Assembly (NCBI GenBank): GCA_029204045.2
Contig: JAQNDB010000501.1
Coordinates: 16,434-80,433 of the forward strand
Length of the DNA stretch: 64,000 bases
Origin: Tillandsia leiboldiana
Taxonomy: Eukaryota; Streptophyta; Magnoliopsida; Poales; Bromeliaceae
Direction of reading: 5' to 3'
The position numbers were made by a program, and so were the translations under genes. The notes beneath the pieces are model-generated. The model ran no database searches, was not told the origin of the DNA, and worked only from the letters and a program-made list of their open reading frames with translations. Positions within the stretch are counted from its first letter, which is position 1, and every line of letters begins with the position of its first letter. Shown here piece after piece: positions 1 to 9,014 of this stretch.

Positions 1-534
1 TAACCCTTGGAAAAAGATAAAAGTCGGTTTAGTAATTTTATCCCGATAGGGCATTGTGTACCGGTACCAAATATCGTGTTCCGGTACGCAATGGTGCAAA
101 ACACAGATTTTTCTATTGTGTTCCGGTACTCGAGTCTGTGTTCCGGTACGCAATGCAATTTACAGAAAATTCTGTGTCGGGTTTGAGGAACTTCAAGTGT
201 GGTTCCGGTACGCAATGTAAAAACTGATTTTTCCAAGATAAGCTTTATCCAAATCAAACCTAGTACCGGAATCCAAACTTAAGAAAGGTTGTAAGTTAAA
301 ACCAAGTTCCTAAAACCAAGTCTAAACCGGGTTTCAATCATTTCCAGATTCCAATGATTATAAATGAACTTAAATCACCATGGTTTAATTAACCATACCT
401 GAGTGTTATCTTGAGCTCATGGTGAATCTTCAATGAGTCTTCGAAAGCTGATTTGACAATTTGATCCCTTTAAGACTCCGACTCAACTCACTGACTTGAC
501 TCACAAAATATGCCAATACCAAAAAGCCGTAACA
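1..534 (-). repeat. Partial Sirevirus family I LTR, reverse strand
   Basis: The reverse complement matches the beginning of the LTR at 784-1254. It starts with TGTTACGG at position 534 and runs leftward out of the window. It includes the U3 palindromes centred on CCGG (about 58-67, 78-87, 120-129, 140-149, 202-211, 263-272). It carries one more pair of these palindromes than the LTR at 784. The window ends before the hairpin array. Whether it is a solo LTR or the 5' LTR of a whole minus-strand element cannot be decided. The bases after it (535 onward) are decayed gypsy pol, so it is an insertion into that older gene. Confidence 0.9.
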
Positions 535-783
535 GATTGAATCAGTGACCAACTGGGCTCGGCCAACAACGGTGACGGAAATTCAGAGCTTCCTAGGACG
601 GGCAGGCTACTACGGGCGCTTCATGGGAGGCCACTTCCCTAAATCGACTAACCCAAAGAGGGGAGAGATTCGTCTGGACGGCCCAGTGCCAGAAGAGCTT
701 CGAAGAACTTAAAGACAGACACGCACAGACACCAGTGCTCACATTGCCGAAGCCCGGAGAGGACTATAAGATTTAGTCTGACG
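535..783 (+). pseudogene. pol: Decayed Ty3/gypsy pol remnant (end of RT to start of RNase H)
   Basis: Translation in broken frames gives the conserved stretch joining reverse transcriptase to RNase H: VTEIQSFLGRAGYYGRF, then matches to the segment before RNase H (WTAKCQESFEEL-like, PTPGEDYEVY-like), with in-frame stops and shifts. It aligns to residues about 285-360 of the gypsy pol at 51806-54793. It is host sequence older than the elements around it: the next piece resumes at 9020, after element I. The first five bases (535-539) may include the target duplication of the LTR to the left. Confidence 0.8.
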
Positions 784-1253
784 TGTTACGGCTTTTTGGT
801 ATTGGCATATTTTGTGAGTCAAGTCAGTGAGTTGAGTCGGAGTCTTAAAGGGATCAAATTGTCAAATCAGCTTTCGAAGACTCATTGAAGATTCAACATG
901 AGCTCAAGATAACACTCAGGTATGGCTAATTAAACCATGGTGATTTAAGTTCATTTATAATCATTGGAATCAGGAAGTTATTGAAACTTGGTTTAGACTT
1001 GGGTTTAGGAACTTGGTTTTAACTAACAACTTAATTTAAGTTTGGATTCCGGTACTTGGTTTGTTTTGGATAAAGCTTATCTTGGAAAAATCAGTTTTTA
1101 CATTGCGTACCGGAACCACACTTGAAGTTCCTCTAACCCGACAAAGAATTTTTTGTAAATTGCATTGCGTACCGGAACACGGACTCTAGTACCGGTACAC
1201 AATGCCCCATCGGGATAAAATTACTAAACAGACTTTTATCTTTTTCCAAGGGT

Positions 1254-1261
1254 TATAAATA
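1254..1261 (+). promoter_or_regulatory. TATA box of Sirevirus I LTR promoter
   Basis: TATAAATA lies about 60 bases downstream of the last U3 palindrome (GTACCGGTAC at 1189-1198). The equivalent box in the 3' LTR is at 8240-8247. The RNA start is inferred at about 1285. Confidence 0.75.
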
Positions 1262-1508
1262 GATACTTAGGGTTTCTCAACGAGGGTGACTAATACCGAT
1301 CAATTCAGAAACACTCGAGAGCAACCCTAGAGGCTGGTTTTTATCGTTCTTCTCTTTCGCCTCTTTTAGGTCAATTCGACGGTTCTTTCAAGAACATATC
1401 TTTTGTCGAATTGATCTAATCTTTGCTTAGAGATTTCTTCTACGTTTCCTTAATGAGAATCTAAGCAAAGGATCACCATCGAAGCCAATATTCTTATCGG
1501 CTGAGTTT

Positions 1509-1612
1509 GCGTCGTGGATTCGACGTGGCATCGTGGATTCGGTGTGCTGAAGGCGTTTCGTGGATTCGAAACGTGTGCTCGTGGATTCGAGTGGCGTTCG
1601 TGGATTCGAACG
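1509..1612 (+). repeat. Array of five mini-hairpins with constant TGGATT loop
   Basis: Five copies of a CG-TGGATT-CG core are flanked by arms that differ from copy to copy but pair with each other. Stems are CGTCG/CGACG (loop 1515-1520), CATCG/CGGTG with one T-G wobble (1534-1539), CGTTTCG/CGAAACG (1561-1566), CTCG/CGAG (1582-1587) and CGTTCG/CGAACG (1601-1606). The array lies in the transcribed leader, upstream of the primer site, and is repeated at 8495-8598 in the 3' LTR. Confidence 0.85.
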
Positions 1613-1627
1613 TGTGCAGTGGACGTG

Positions 1628-1843
1628 TAATCGGTGGAGCGCAAGGTCCGAAGAAGTTGAAGGAGGGGTTAAATCCGTGGAGACAGTAATCACCTTGTTA
1701 TTCTTCTTTTCTTAGGGGATTGTTATTGCGTGGACATCCAATCGGTGAGCGCAAGGTCCGAAGAAGTTGAAGGAGGGGTTTGAGTCCGTGGAGTCGGTAA
1801 TCACCTTGTTATTCTTCTATTCTTAGTGGATTGTTATTGCGTG
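1628..1843 (+). repeat. Tandem duplication of about 110 bp in the LTR leader
   Basis: Two copies of a unit containing GCAAGGTCCGAAGAAG (at 1641 and 1751) share GTAATCACCTTG and a pyrimidine stretch ending TTCTTAG. The period is 110 bp. Each copy has a GTAATC and a TTCTTAG that could act as splice signals, but I have no proof of splicing. The same duplication is in the 3' LTR. Confidence 0.8.
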
Positions 1844-2030
1844 TTGGTCCCGTGGTTTTTCTCCTGGATTGGAGTTTCCACGTAAATCTCGGTGTGCTCT
1901 TTTTTATTTTCCGCATTGGTTTTTATTTTGCACTGAGATTGAGTTTTTAAGTATTACACCTATTCACCCCCCCTCTAGTTGTTTGATAGTACCTATTTAG
2001 ATCCTTGTGGATCCTATAAAAACCAACAAT

Positions 2031-2045
2031 TGGTATCAGAGCGGG
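2031..2045 (+). promoter_or_regulatory. Primer binding site (initiator Met tRNA), Sirevirus I
   Basis: TGGTATCAGAGCGGG starts two bases after the LTR end and is complementary to the 3' end of plant initiator-Met tRNA, the usual primer of copia and gypsy elements. Confidence 0.93.
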
Positions 2046-2062
2046 TTTTAGGTTTATCTATC

Positions 2063-4018
2063 ATGTTGGGTGAAAGTTGTAATATTTATAGACCTCCTCT
2101 TTTTGATGGGACTAATTATGCGTATTGGAAAGTACGGATGAGAGCTTTTCTCATCTCAATTGATGAGCGAGTTTGGCAAACCGTGGAAGACGGTTGGGTG
2201 CATCCTGTTGAGGTAGTAGGAAATTCTACTACCCCAAAACCTCGCTCTAGATGGTCCAAAGAGGAATTTGAAAGATCTTCTTACAATGGGAAAGGTATGA
2301 ACGCTCTATTTAATTCTCTTTCCTCGACTGAATTTACACGAATTTCCGCGTGTGAAACCGCGAAGGAAATTTGGGATATTCTCAAAATTACACATGAGGG
2401 TACTAATCTTGTAGAAATTCAAAAGCTCCAGATGCTTACAAGTCAATTTGACTCTATTCATATGGAAGAGCATGAATTGTTTACAGATTATTACACTAGA
2501 CTTCAAGATGTAATCAATACTTGTGCTAATTTAGGAGAAAAGATCCCGGAGTCGAAAGTTGTAAGAAAGATACTTCGGACTCTTCCGGAACGGTTTAGGG
2601 CAAAGGTTACCGCCATTGAAACCGTTAGTCATCCGGATGAGATGAGTGTAGAGGAATTAGTAGGTGCTTTGCAAACTTATGAAATGACTTTTCCTACTAA
2701 TCAAGTTTCTTCTAAGTCTTCTTCTAAGCTTACAGGTATTGCATTCAAATCAACAAAGGAAGAAGATGACGAATCAAGTTCCGACGATGAAATCTCTTTT
2801 GCCGATTTTGAAGAACAATTGGCGCGGATCGTAAAGAAATTTCGTCGGAAATTTTGGAAGAATCGAACCGATGGATATTCATCCACGAAACCATCTAAAG
2901 GATCATCGGGTTCTAAATCCTCTAACCTCAAAAGTCTTGCAAAACCCTCTAAGGAAAAGGATGAATTCGAAGGGGAAATCCGATGTTATAGATGCAAAGG
3001 CTACGGCCATATTTCAACGGATTGTCCTTCTCCGAAATTATATAAAAAGAAGGCTTTGCAAGCGAAAACTTGGGACGATTCTACTTCTAATGAATCGACC
3101 TCAAGTAAAGAGGAATACGCCGTTGCTTTTCATGCCTCTCATATTCCCTCTCCTAATTTGTGTTTATCATCTTTAGTCACTGACTCTACTCCTTTGATTT
3201 TGTATGAAACATCAACAACCGGCGGAGAGTCATCAAGTGAGGGGGAGTCGGACGAAGAAGAACTCGTTGAGGCATACCAACAACTTCTTGCGGAATCAAA
3301 GAAGATGGCCAAACATATTAAGAAGTTGAGGAAGCAACGACTTGAGATTCAAGACGAGAATCAAGCTTTAAAGATCAAACTCCATGATCTCGAGGAGGAA
3401 CAAGGACGTTTATTGGATAATAATAAAATCCTCCAAGAAAAGTTAAACCAATCGGAGACAAACGCTAAATCACATATGGACAAGATTGGTTTTCTAGAAA
3501 AACAGTTTGAGGAAATTCATGTCACCAACCAAGCTTTGACCAAGCAAGTTCATCAACTCAAATCCGACATACAAAGGCTTTCAACCGTTTCCAAGAAACT
3601 AGATTGTATGTGCGGATTAGGTCAAACAAGCAAGGTTGGTTTGGGATTTAAAAAGAACCAAACTGTGAAGGCTTCAAGTTCCACTATCAAATCGAAAGGA
3701 AGGACGTGTCACCTTTGTGGACTTGAAGGACATTTGGTGAAGGTTTGCCCGAAAAAGAGAAAGAAAAATTCTTCGGCAACTTCATCTAAGGAGCGGACTC
3801 AAGGGACTCAAAAGATACATCAAGTCAAAGGAGTTCACTCATCCCACCAAAGGTCCGAGCCGCAACATCAATCATTCAAGTGGATCACTGCGAGGCAAAG
3901 ACCTAAGGTGGATCGACAGTCAAAGCTATCAACTCCCGGCCACAACGAATCAAGACAACCCAAAATCCGACGATTTTGGATTCGGAAAGGTGATATCTTT
4001 CCTTGTCTTAAGTTCTAA
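2063..4018 (+). CDS. gag: Sirevirus I Gag
   Basis: The product is the capsid and nucleocapsid polyprotein that packages element RNA into cytoplasmic particles. The frame is open further upstream into the LTR, but the first ATG is at 2063 and gives 651 residues. The N-terminal 200 or so residues form the copia-type Gag core (FDGTNYAYWKVRM, then RILRTLPERF-like motifs: here KILRTLPERFRAKVTAIE). Two CCHC zinc knuckles are present: CYRCKGYGHISTDC near residue 308 and CHLCGLEGHLVKVC near residue 549. Between them is an acidic, serine-rich part and a long charged heptad stretch (about residues 400-515) that should form a coiled coil. This extended Gag is typical of Sireviruses. The reading frame is intact. 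It is clearly homologous to the minus-strand Gag at 37786-39807. The frame ends without continuing into a protease: pol is missing downstream. Confidence 0.93.
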   Translation: MLGESCNIYRPPLFDGTNYAYWKVRMRAFLISIDERVWQTVEDGWVHPVEVVGNSTTPKPRSRWSKEEFERSSYNGKGMNALFNSLSSTEFTRISACETAKEIWDILKITHEGTNLVEIQKLQMLTSQFDSIHMEEHELFTDYYTRLQDVINTCANLGEKIPESKVVRKILRTLPERFRAKVTAIETVSHPDEMSVEELVGALQTYEMTFPTNQVSSKSSSKLTGIAFKSTKEEDDESSSDDEISFADFEEQLARIVKKFRRKFWKNRTDGYSSTKPSKGSSGSKSSNLKSLAKPSKEKDEFEGEIRCYRCKGYGHISTDCPSPKLYKKKALQAKTWDDSTSNESTSSKEEYAVAFHASHIPSPNLCLSSLVTDSTPLILYETSTTGGESSSEGESDEEELVEAYQQLLAESKKMAKHIKKLRKQRLEIQDENQALKIKLHDLEEEQGRLLDNNKILQEKLNQSETNAKSHMDKIGFLEKQFEEIHVTNQALTKQVHQLKSDIQRLSTVSKKLDCMCGLGQTSKVGLGFKKNQTVKASSSTIKSKGRTCHLCGLEGHLVKVCPKKRKKNSSATSSKERTQGTQKIHQVKGVHSSHQRSEPQHQSFKWITARQRPKVDRQSKLSTPGHNESRQPKIRRFWIRKGDIFPCLKF

Positions 4019-5044
4019 ATAGCTTATGACTGTATGTAATGCTTTGATTGGTTTTCCCTTCATATTTTTCTTAATCTCTGCATTACATGTTTTCAATGCT
4101 CTTTGTTTTTATGTTTTGTTTTTTGAACAAAAGGTTTTTAATGAACAAGTGCATTGAATAAAAAGGGGCTTCACGTTTATTCACTCCAATTTAATTTTAT
4201 ATGAATTATCAACTTTACTCCATAATCATATTCTTGAAGATACTTCATTATAGGAGTTTTTGATATTATAAGCATCAAATTTTAGAAATCATGTGTGATC
4301 TTTAGATGCTTAATCTATCTCGGTTGTGTGAATTCATTGTGTCAAACGTGAGACAACTGATAGACTAAAATTTCGGATTTAATTCTTTCACGTAAGAGAT
4401 TGCATTCTTACAAGGGTAAATAAATGATTTATAAAAGATGTGGAAAGAGTTACATCCGAAAGGAGTGTGAAAACTACCACCACATGTTGGAAAGAGCTGC
4501 CACCCCGATCGTCCGGTTTGTGTGTGACGCTACCACATGTTATGGATGCTTGGATAATATTTTATGAGAATTTTTTAGTTGAAGCATTCGGAGATTTATA
4601 TTCAAAGTTCTTATTTTGAACAATCTCCTGGTTGGTATAAGGTGGGATAGTTGAAAGATGCTCAAAGAGCCACCCTTAGGTATTTTAGTGCTTATCTCAA
4701 ATTTGAAAGGGTAAAATTCAAAATTGATGTCATTTGGAAATCTCTGTAAGTCATCCTTGTAAATCCGTTACATCTTGATAGACTTTGGATCTCAAGATTA
4801 TTTTTGATGACTTGTGTTTGATGAATATAACATGAAAAACGGTTTATAATGTTTTACCTTTATTTTTCATGATTTTGGAGTAAATCTTTTTAATTTTTAT
4901 AATTAATTGGATTGAATGACATCTATGTGAATTCATTGTTTTTCAAAGCACTTAAATGAATTTCTTGATGGTATACAAATCGGTATTTGAAAAGATTTCA
5001 AAATTTGGATTTGTTTCAAGAAATTTTTGCTTTTTGGCTCTGTT
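4019..5044 (+). other. AT-rich non-coding region replacing pol, Sirevirus I
   Basis: No reading frame of note is present. In an autonomous relative pol would begin here. The left part has no similarity I can see to other parts of the window. From about 4436 the sequence matches the region that follows pol in Sireviruses II and III, including the conserved block at 4436-4552 and a stretch near 4638-4675 (GGTATAAGGTGGGAT ... GATGCTCAAAGAGCCAC). The pol deletion junction is therefore between 4019 and about 4430. Confidence 0.75.
4436..4552 (+). other. Conserved non-coding block between pol position and env-like promoter (copy I)
   Basis: This block of about 117 bp aligns over its whole length with reverse-strand copies at 34760-34877 (II) and 61641-61757 (III). 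Shared landmarks in order are GTGGAAAGAGTTACATCC, GTGTGAAAACTACCACCAC, GGAAAGAGCT, CGTCCG and GCTACCACATG. It has repeated CTACCAC words. It has no open frame that is shared, so an RNA or DNA signal is more likely than a peptide. The function is unknown. Confidence 0.75.
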
Positions 5045-5295
5045 GTTCCGGTACCTGCTTTTTAGTACCTGAAAATCCAATCCGGATTAGAAAATCCAAT
5101 CCGGATCCCGAATGTAAATTTTTCTGGTTTTTCACTTGCGTACCGGTACTACATTTTTAGTACCGGAACTACTTTGTGGATCCGGATCCCACTGCCTGTC
5201 AATCCGGATCCCGAACGATGGTTTTTTGGTTTTTACACTGCGTACCGGTACGCGACTTCTAGTACCGGTATGCGATCTGGGATTCTTTATATTCC
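5045..5295 (+). promoter_or_regulatory. Internal promoter of the env-like gene, Sirevirus I
   Basis: A cluster of nine 10-bp CCGG-centred palindromes or near palindromes lies at 5045, 5079, 5098, 5140, 5160, 5179, 5201, 5242 and 5262. Most fall in pairs 19-22 bp apart. They mix family I arms (GTACCGGTAC) with family II arms (GATCCGGATC, AATCCGGATC). A TATA-like CTTTATATTCC follows at 5285-5295. This mirrors the LTR U3. Promoter function is inferred from the architecture, which is repeated ahead of the same gene in elements II and III. Confidence 0.65.
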
Positions 5296-5407
5296 GAAAC
5301 TACAATATTTTTATTTCATCTCTCCCACTTCAAAACCCTTCCTCTCTCTCTCTAAAACATCTCTAAGGGGTTTTTCATCAAGATCAAGTGATTTGTTGCT
5401 TTGATTT

Positions 5408-5773
5408 GTAAGTTTCTTCATTAATCTTGCTTACTTTTGTTTCAAAACCCTAGTTTTTAGGTTTTGATGTTTTATTTTGGGATTTTTGAGTTGATCCTTA
5501 CTCCAAATGAAATCTCTTGCTTAAATCACTCTTAATTCATGTTTAGAACATATTTGGTTGCTTTCTATCTAATTAGATTCATGTTTCCATGCTTATTTGA
5601 TTGAATCTAACATTTTCATGTGTTCTTGACATAGAAAAAAATTGAGAATTAGGGCTTTTAATGCAAATGAATTTTAAATGATGAATCATCAATTGTGACA
5701 TGTTTAGAATGTTTCTTAGACATGTTTAAGCCTTCCTATACGATCAAATCATAGTGCATTGTGTTCTTTGTAG
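5408..5773 (+). other. Predicted 5'-UTR intron of the env-like gene, Sirevirus I
   Basis: The donor GTAAGT is at 5408 and the acceptor TTCTTTGTAG ends at 5773, four bases before the ATG. The intron is 366 bp and AT-rich. The preceding exon would run from about 5315 and contains CT-rich sequence typical of a 5' UTR. Predicted introns at the same place in elements II (380 bp) and III (386 bp) support it. Confidence 0.65.
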
Positions 5774-5776
5774 GAA

Positions 5777-7142
5777 ATGGCATTTTCATGGCTTCTTGCA
5801 CTAGTGGTTTTGATGGCCACTGGAAGTGGACGTGGTCGCAGTTCTGGAAAGAAAAAGGCTACCAAACGATCACGCAATGAGGATTCAACTAGCTCAGAAT
5901 CTGAACATTCCTCAGAATATGAAGAGGAATCAGTTCAAGGAAAGGGGAAAGCACCTTTGGCTTCAAGGAAAAAGAAGGGTGCGGAGTCTCCTCCGCGTAG
6001 AAGTACCGGTGGACCGGTAATACGCGAGCGCTCTCAACGGAGATCAAATGTTGATGAAAGTGAACCGCGTGTGAGTGCAAAACGCCGTGCCAGATTTGCA
6101 AACCGCACATGCATTGGAGAGCGACACGTGAACTTTAACGAGCTATGTCGTGAGGTGCCAGATTTTGCAAGGCTTTTGGAACGAAGTCATATTCGGCCAC
6201 TTGGCAGAGTTCAACCTAAGATGGGTTTTTGTGTGGAGATCATCAGGGAATTCTACATACGAGGTAACATACTTCAAAAAAAACCATGACACCGGAGCCT
6301 TTGTCTTTGAAACAACAGTTAGAGACGTCAAGTTTGACATTACTCCAGCAGTAATTGGTGCAAACCTTGGATTAGCTGTTGACACTACTGGTCTTTATTA
6401 TACTGATGGAAATTTCCAACATGATACCCATTGGGATATGGTTGTGGACTCTATTTGCAAGACAGGGACGCACACGAACAGATCATATGTTGAATCAAAG
6501 GACCTAAAACCAGAGTATCATATTTTGTCCTTAATTGTATGCTACAACCTATTGCCCACACTGGGGACCAAAAGGATTCGATGGGATCGATTGTTACTTC
6601 TCTTTTTCCTCGGTCACCCGGAAAGTGCAAATGGGATTAACACCAACATTCCATTTCTCATTTGGCAGCAGATGGTACATGTCATTGAAGGATCTAGACA
6701 ACGTGACCTTCTACCGTATCCGATCTTGATTACTCGTATTCTGGAAGATCACGGAGTGGACATTTCTTGTGCCAAATATGATTATGGCTTGGGGGCAATT
6801 GATGGAATCACTTTAGCCAAGTCAATTAGCACTTTGAAGACATTTGGGCATACAAAAGCCTATGCAAGTGAAGCGACAGTGAGTGCACCACCTCGTCAAG
6901 AATCTCCTGAACCAGATGAGGTCGTAACTCTTCAAACCTTGCATCGGGATGTTCGTTCATTAAAGCAAAAGATGGAACAAAGGATGGAGCAAGGCTTCAA
7001 GAAACTTGAGGATGGTTTAAAGAAAATCTTCGATATCCTTGGGTGCAAACATGATGATGTGGTCACTGGCGCAACAGCACCGAGTACATCGCATGGACCA
7101 ACATCACATGATGATGATGATGATTCAAATGAGGATGAGTGA
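5777..7142 (+). pseudogene. Env-like/accessory ORF of Sirevirus I, one frameshift
   Basis: The ORF sits where Sireviruses carry an env-like gene, between the pol region and the 3' LTR. It would encode about 454 residues. The N-terminus is a hydrophobic helix (MAFSWLLALVVLMATG), possibly a signal anchor. A basic and serine-rich stretch follows, then a conserved central domain starting at CIGERHVN and running through YNLLPTLGTKRIRWDRLLLL and FFLGHPESANGINTNIP. A charged heptad coiled coil (about residues 370-415) and an acidic tail close it. The central domain resembles what is annotated in plants as putative plant transposon protein; I cannot confirm this here. The frame breaks at a run of eight A (6276-6283): the N-terminal part ends at 6289 and the rest is in another frame from there to 7142. 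Seven A would keep one frame. Its close relative III is 48739-60551 (interrupted). Function is unknown. Confidence 0.75.
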
Positions 7143-7769
7143 TTTCTTTTCCTTCTTGTTCTTGGTTTTCAGTTTCTTTTCACTTTGTGATGAACAAGAA
7201 CTCTAATCGTCTTGTAACTAAGAACTTATCCTCCTAGTATTTTTACTTTTTGTTTATATTAACTGTTTGACATTTTGTGACAAAAAGGGGGAGAACGGAA
7301 ATGATGGACATATCATAAAAAGGGGAAGACAGAAAATAATGATTGCATCACAAAGGGGGAGAACATAGATGCTCAAGACAGGGGGAGAACATGGAGAACA
7401 TGGATGCTCAAGATAGGGGGAGATAAAGAAAAGATTGAAAGAGCCACAAAACAAAAAGCTGGAAAAACAAAAGAACCAAATGGAAGACGAATCAAATGTA
7501 GGATTTTAACTTCTAACGACTAACGTTTGATTTGGTTTGGAGTTTTGTTTTGCAGGAATTACATCACTTTAAGACTCCAAGTCCTAAGTCATAGAGTATG
7601 TTCTAGGATTGTTTGGTTCAAATGTAATTTGTATTTATTGGATCTTTCACGCAAAGAAAATCAATGTTTTGGTGATGACATTGAATTTCGAATTTTTGGT
7701 TTAAGATGAGTGACTTGAGCGTTTTTATGTATTTTTGGGTTTTGTCACGAAATTGCCAAAGGGGGAGAT
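7143..7769 (+). other. 3' non-coding region with repeated polypurine tracts, Sirevirus I
   Basis: Five copies of an AAAGGGGGAGA-like tract occur at about 7281-7295, 7317-7330, 7351-7364, 7378-7392 and 7412-7427. The true plus-strand primer tract AAAGGGGGAGA is at 7758-7768, just before the 3' LTR. Multiple tracts of this kind before the 3' LTR are a known Sirevirus feature. There is no credible gene in the region. Confidence 0.85.
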
Positions 7770-9014
7770 TGTTACGGCTTTTTGGTATTGGCATATTTCG
7801 TGAGTCAAGTCAGTGAGTTGAGTCGGAGTCTTAAAGGGATCAAATTGTCAAATCAGCTTTCGAAGACTCATTGAAGATTCAACATGAGCTCAAGATAACA
7901 CTCAGGTATGGTTAATTAAACCATGGTGATTTAAGTTCATTTATAATCATTGGAATCAGGAAGTTATTGAAACTTGGTTTAGACTTGGGTTTAGGAACTT
8001 GGTTTTAACTAACAACTTAATTTAAGTTTGGATTCCGGTACTTGGTTTGTTTTGGATAAAGCTTATCTTGGAAAAATCAGTTTTTACATTGCGTACCGGA
8101 ACCACACTTGAAGTTCCTCTAACCCGACACAGAATTTTCTGTAAATTGCATTGCGTATCGAAACACGGACTCTAGTACCGGTACACAATGCCCCATCGGG
8201 ATAAAATTACTAAACCGACTTTTATCTTTTTCCAAGGGTTATAAATAGATACTTAGGGTTTCTCAACGAGGGTGACTAATACCGATCAATTCAGAAACAC
8301 TCGAGAGCAACCCTAGAGGCTGGTTTTTATCGTTCTTCTCTTTCGCCTCTTTTAGGTCAATTCGACGGTTCTTTCAAGAACATATCTTTTGTCGAATTGA
8401 TCTAATCTTTGCTTAGAGATTTCTTCTACGGTTCCTCAATGAGAATCTAAGCAAAGGATCACCATCGAAGCCAATATTCTTATCGGCTGAGTTTGCGTCG
8501 TGGATTCGACGTGGCATCGTGGATTCGGTGTGCTGAAGGCGTTTCGTGGATTCGAAACGTGTGCTCGTGGATTCGAGTGGCGTTCGTGGATTCGAACGTG
8601 TGCAGTGGACGTGCAATCGGTGGAGCGCAAGGTCCGAAGAAGTTGAAGGAGGGGTTAAATCCGTGGAGACGGTAATCACCTTGTTATTCTTCTTTTCTTA
8701 GGGGATTGTTATTGCGTGGACATCCAATCGGTGAGCGCAAGGTCCGAAGAAGTTGAAGGAGGGGTTTGAGTCCGTGGAGTCGGTAATCACCTTGTTATTC
8801 TTCTATTCTTAGTGGATTGTTATTGCGTGTTGGTCCCGTGGTTTTTCTCCTGGATTGGAGTTTCCACGTAAATCTCGGTGTGCTGTTTTTTATTTTCCGC
8901 ATTGGTTTTTATTTTGCACTGAGATTGAGTTTTTAAGTATTACACCTATTCACCCCCCCTCTAGTTGTTTGATAGTACCTATTTAGATCCTTGTGGATCC
9001 TATAAAAACCAACA
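7770..9014 (+). repeat. 3' LTR of Sirevirus I
   Basis: It is 1245 bp, the same length as the 5' LTR, with TG...CA ends. The hairpin array is at 8495-8598 and the TATA box at 8240-8247. The target duplication TGACG follows at 9015-9019. Confidence 0.93.

Larger units (their letters stand above)
784..2028 (+). repeat. 5' LTR of Sirevirus I
   Basis: The LTR is 1245 bp with TG...CA ends. U3 (784 to about 1285) carries CCGG palindromes at 1046-1055, 1108-1117, 1169-1178 and 1189-1198. A TATA box at 1254-1261 puts the RNA start near 1285. The leader part holds the hairpin array (1509-1612) and a tandem duplication of about 110 bp (about 1628-1843). Confidence 0.93.
784..9014 (+). mobile_element. 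Sirevirus element I: complete Ty1/copia-type retrotransposon lacking pol
   Basis: The ends are two LTRs of 1245 bp each (784-2028 and 7770-9014), beginning TGTTACGG and ending CCAACA. The target duplication TGACG is at 779-783 and 9015-9019. An initiator-Met primer site follows the 5' LTR and a purine tract precedes the 3' LTR. Inside are gag (2063-4018) and an env-like ORF (5777-7142). Between them there is no protease, integrase, reverse transcriptase or RNase H. The gag with two zinc knuckles and a coiled coil, the env-like ORF and the repeated purine tracts before the 3' LTR are the known marks of the Sirevirus (Maximus/SIRE) lineage. The two LTRs differ by about a dozen substitutions that I counted by eye and by no indels, so the insertion is fairly recent. 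It must use enzymes from a related element. Confidence 0.93.

Noticed and set aside
1427..1693. Frames of 60-90 codons over the hairpin array of Sirevirus I LTR (also 8413-8679, 20036-20287, 40064-40315)
   Set aside because: They read the CGTGGATTCG repeats on either strand; covariation is in base pairing, not in codons.
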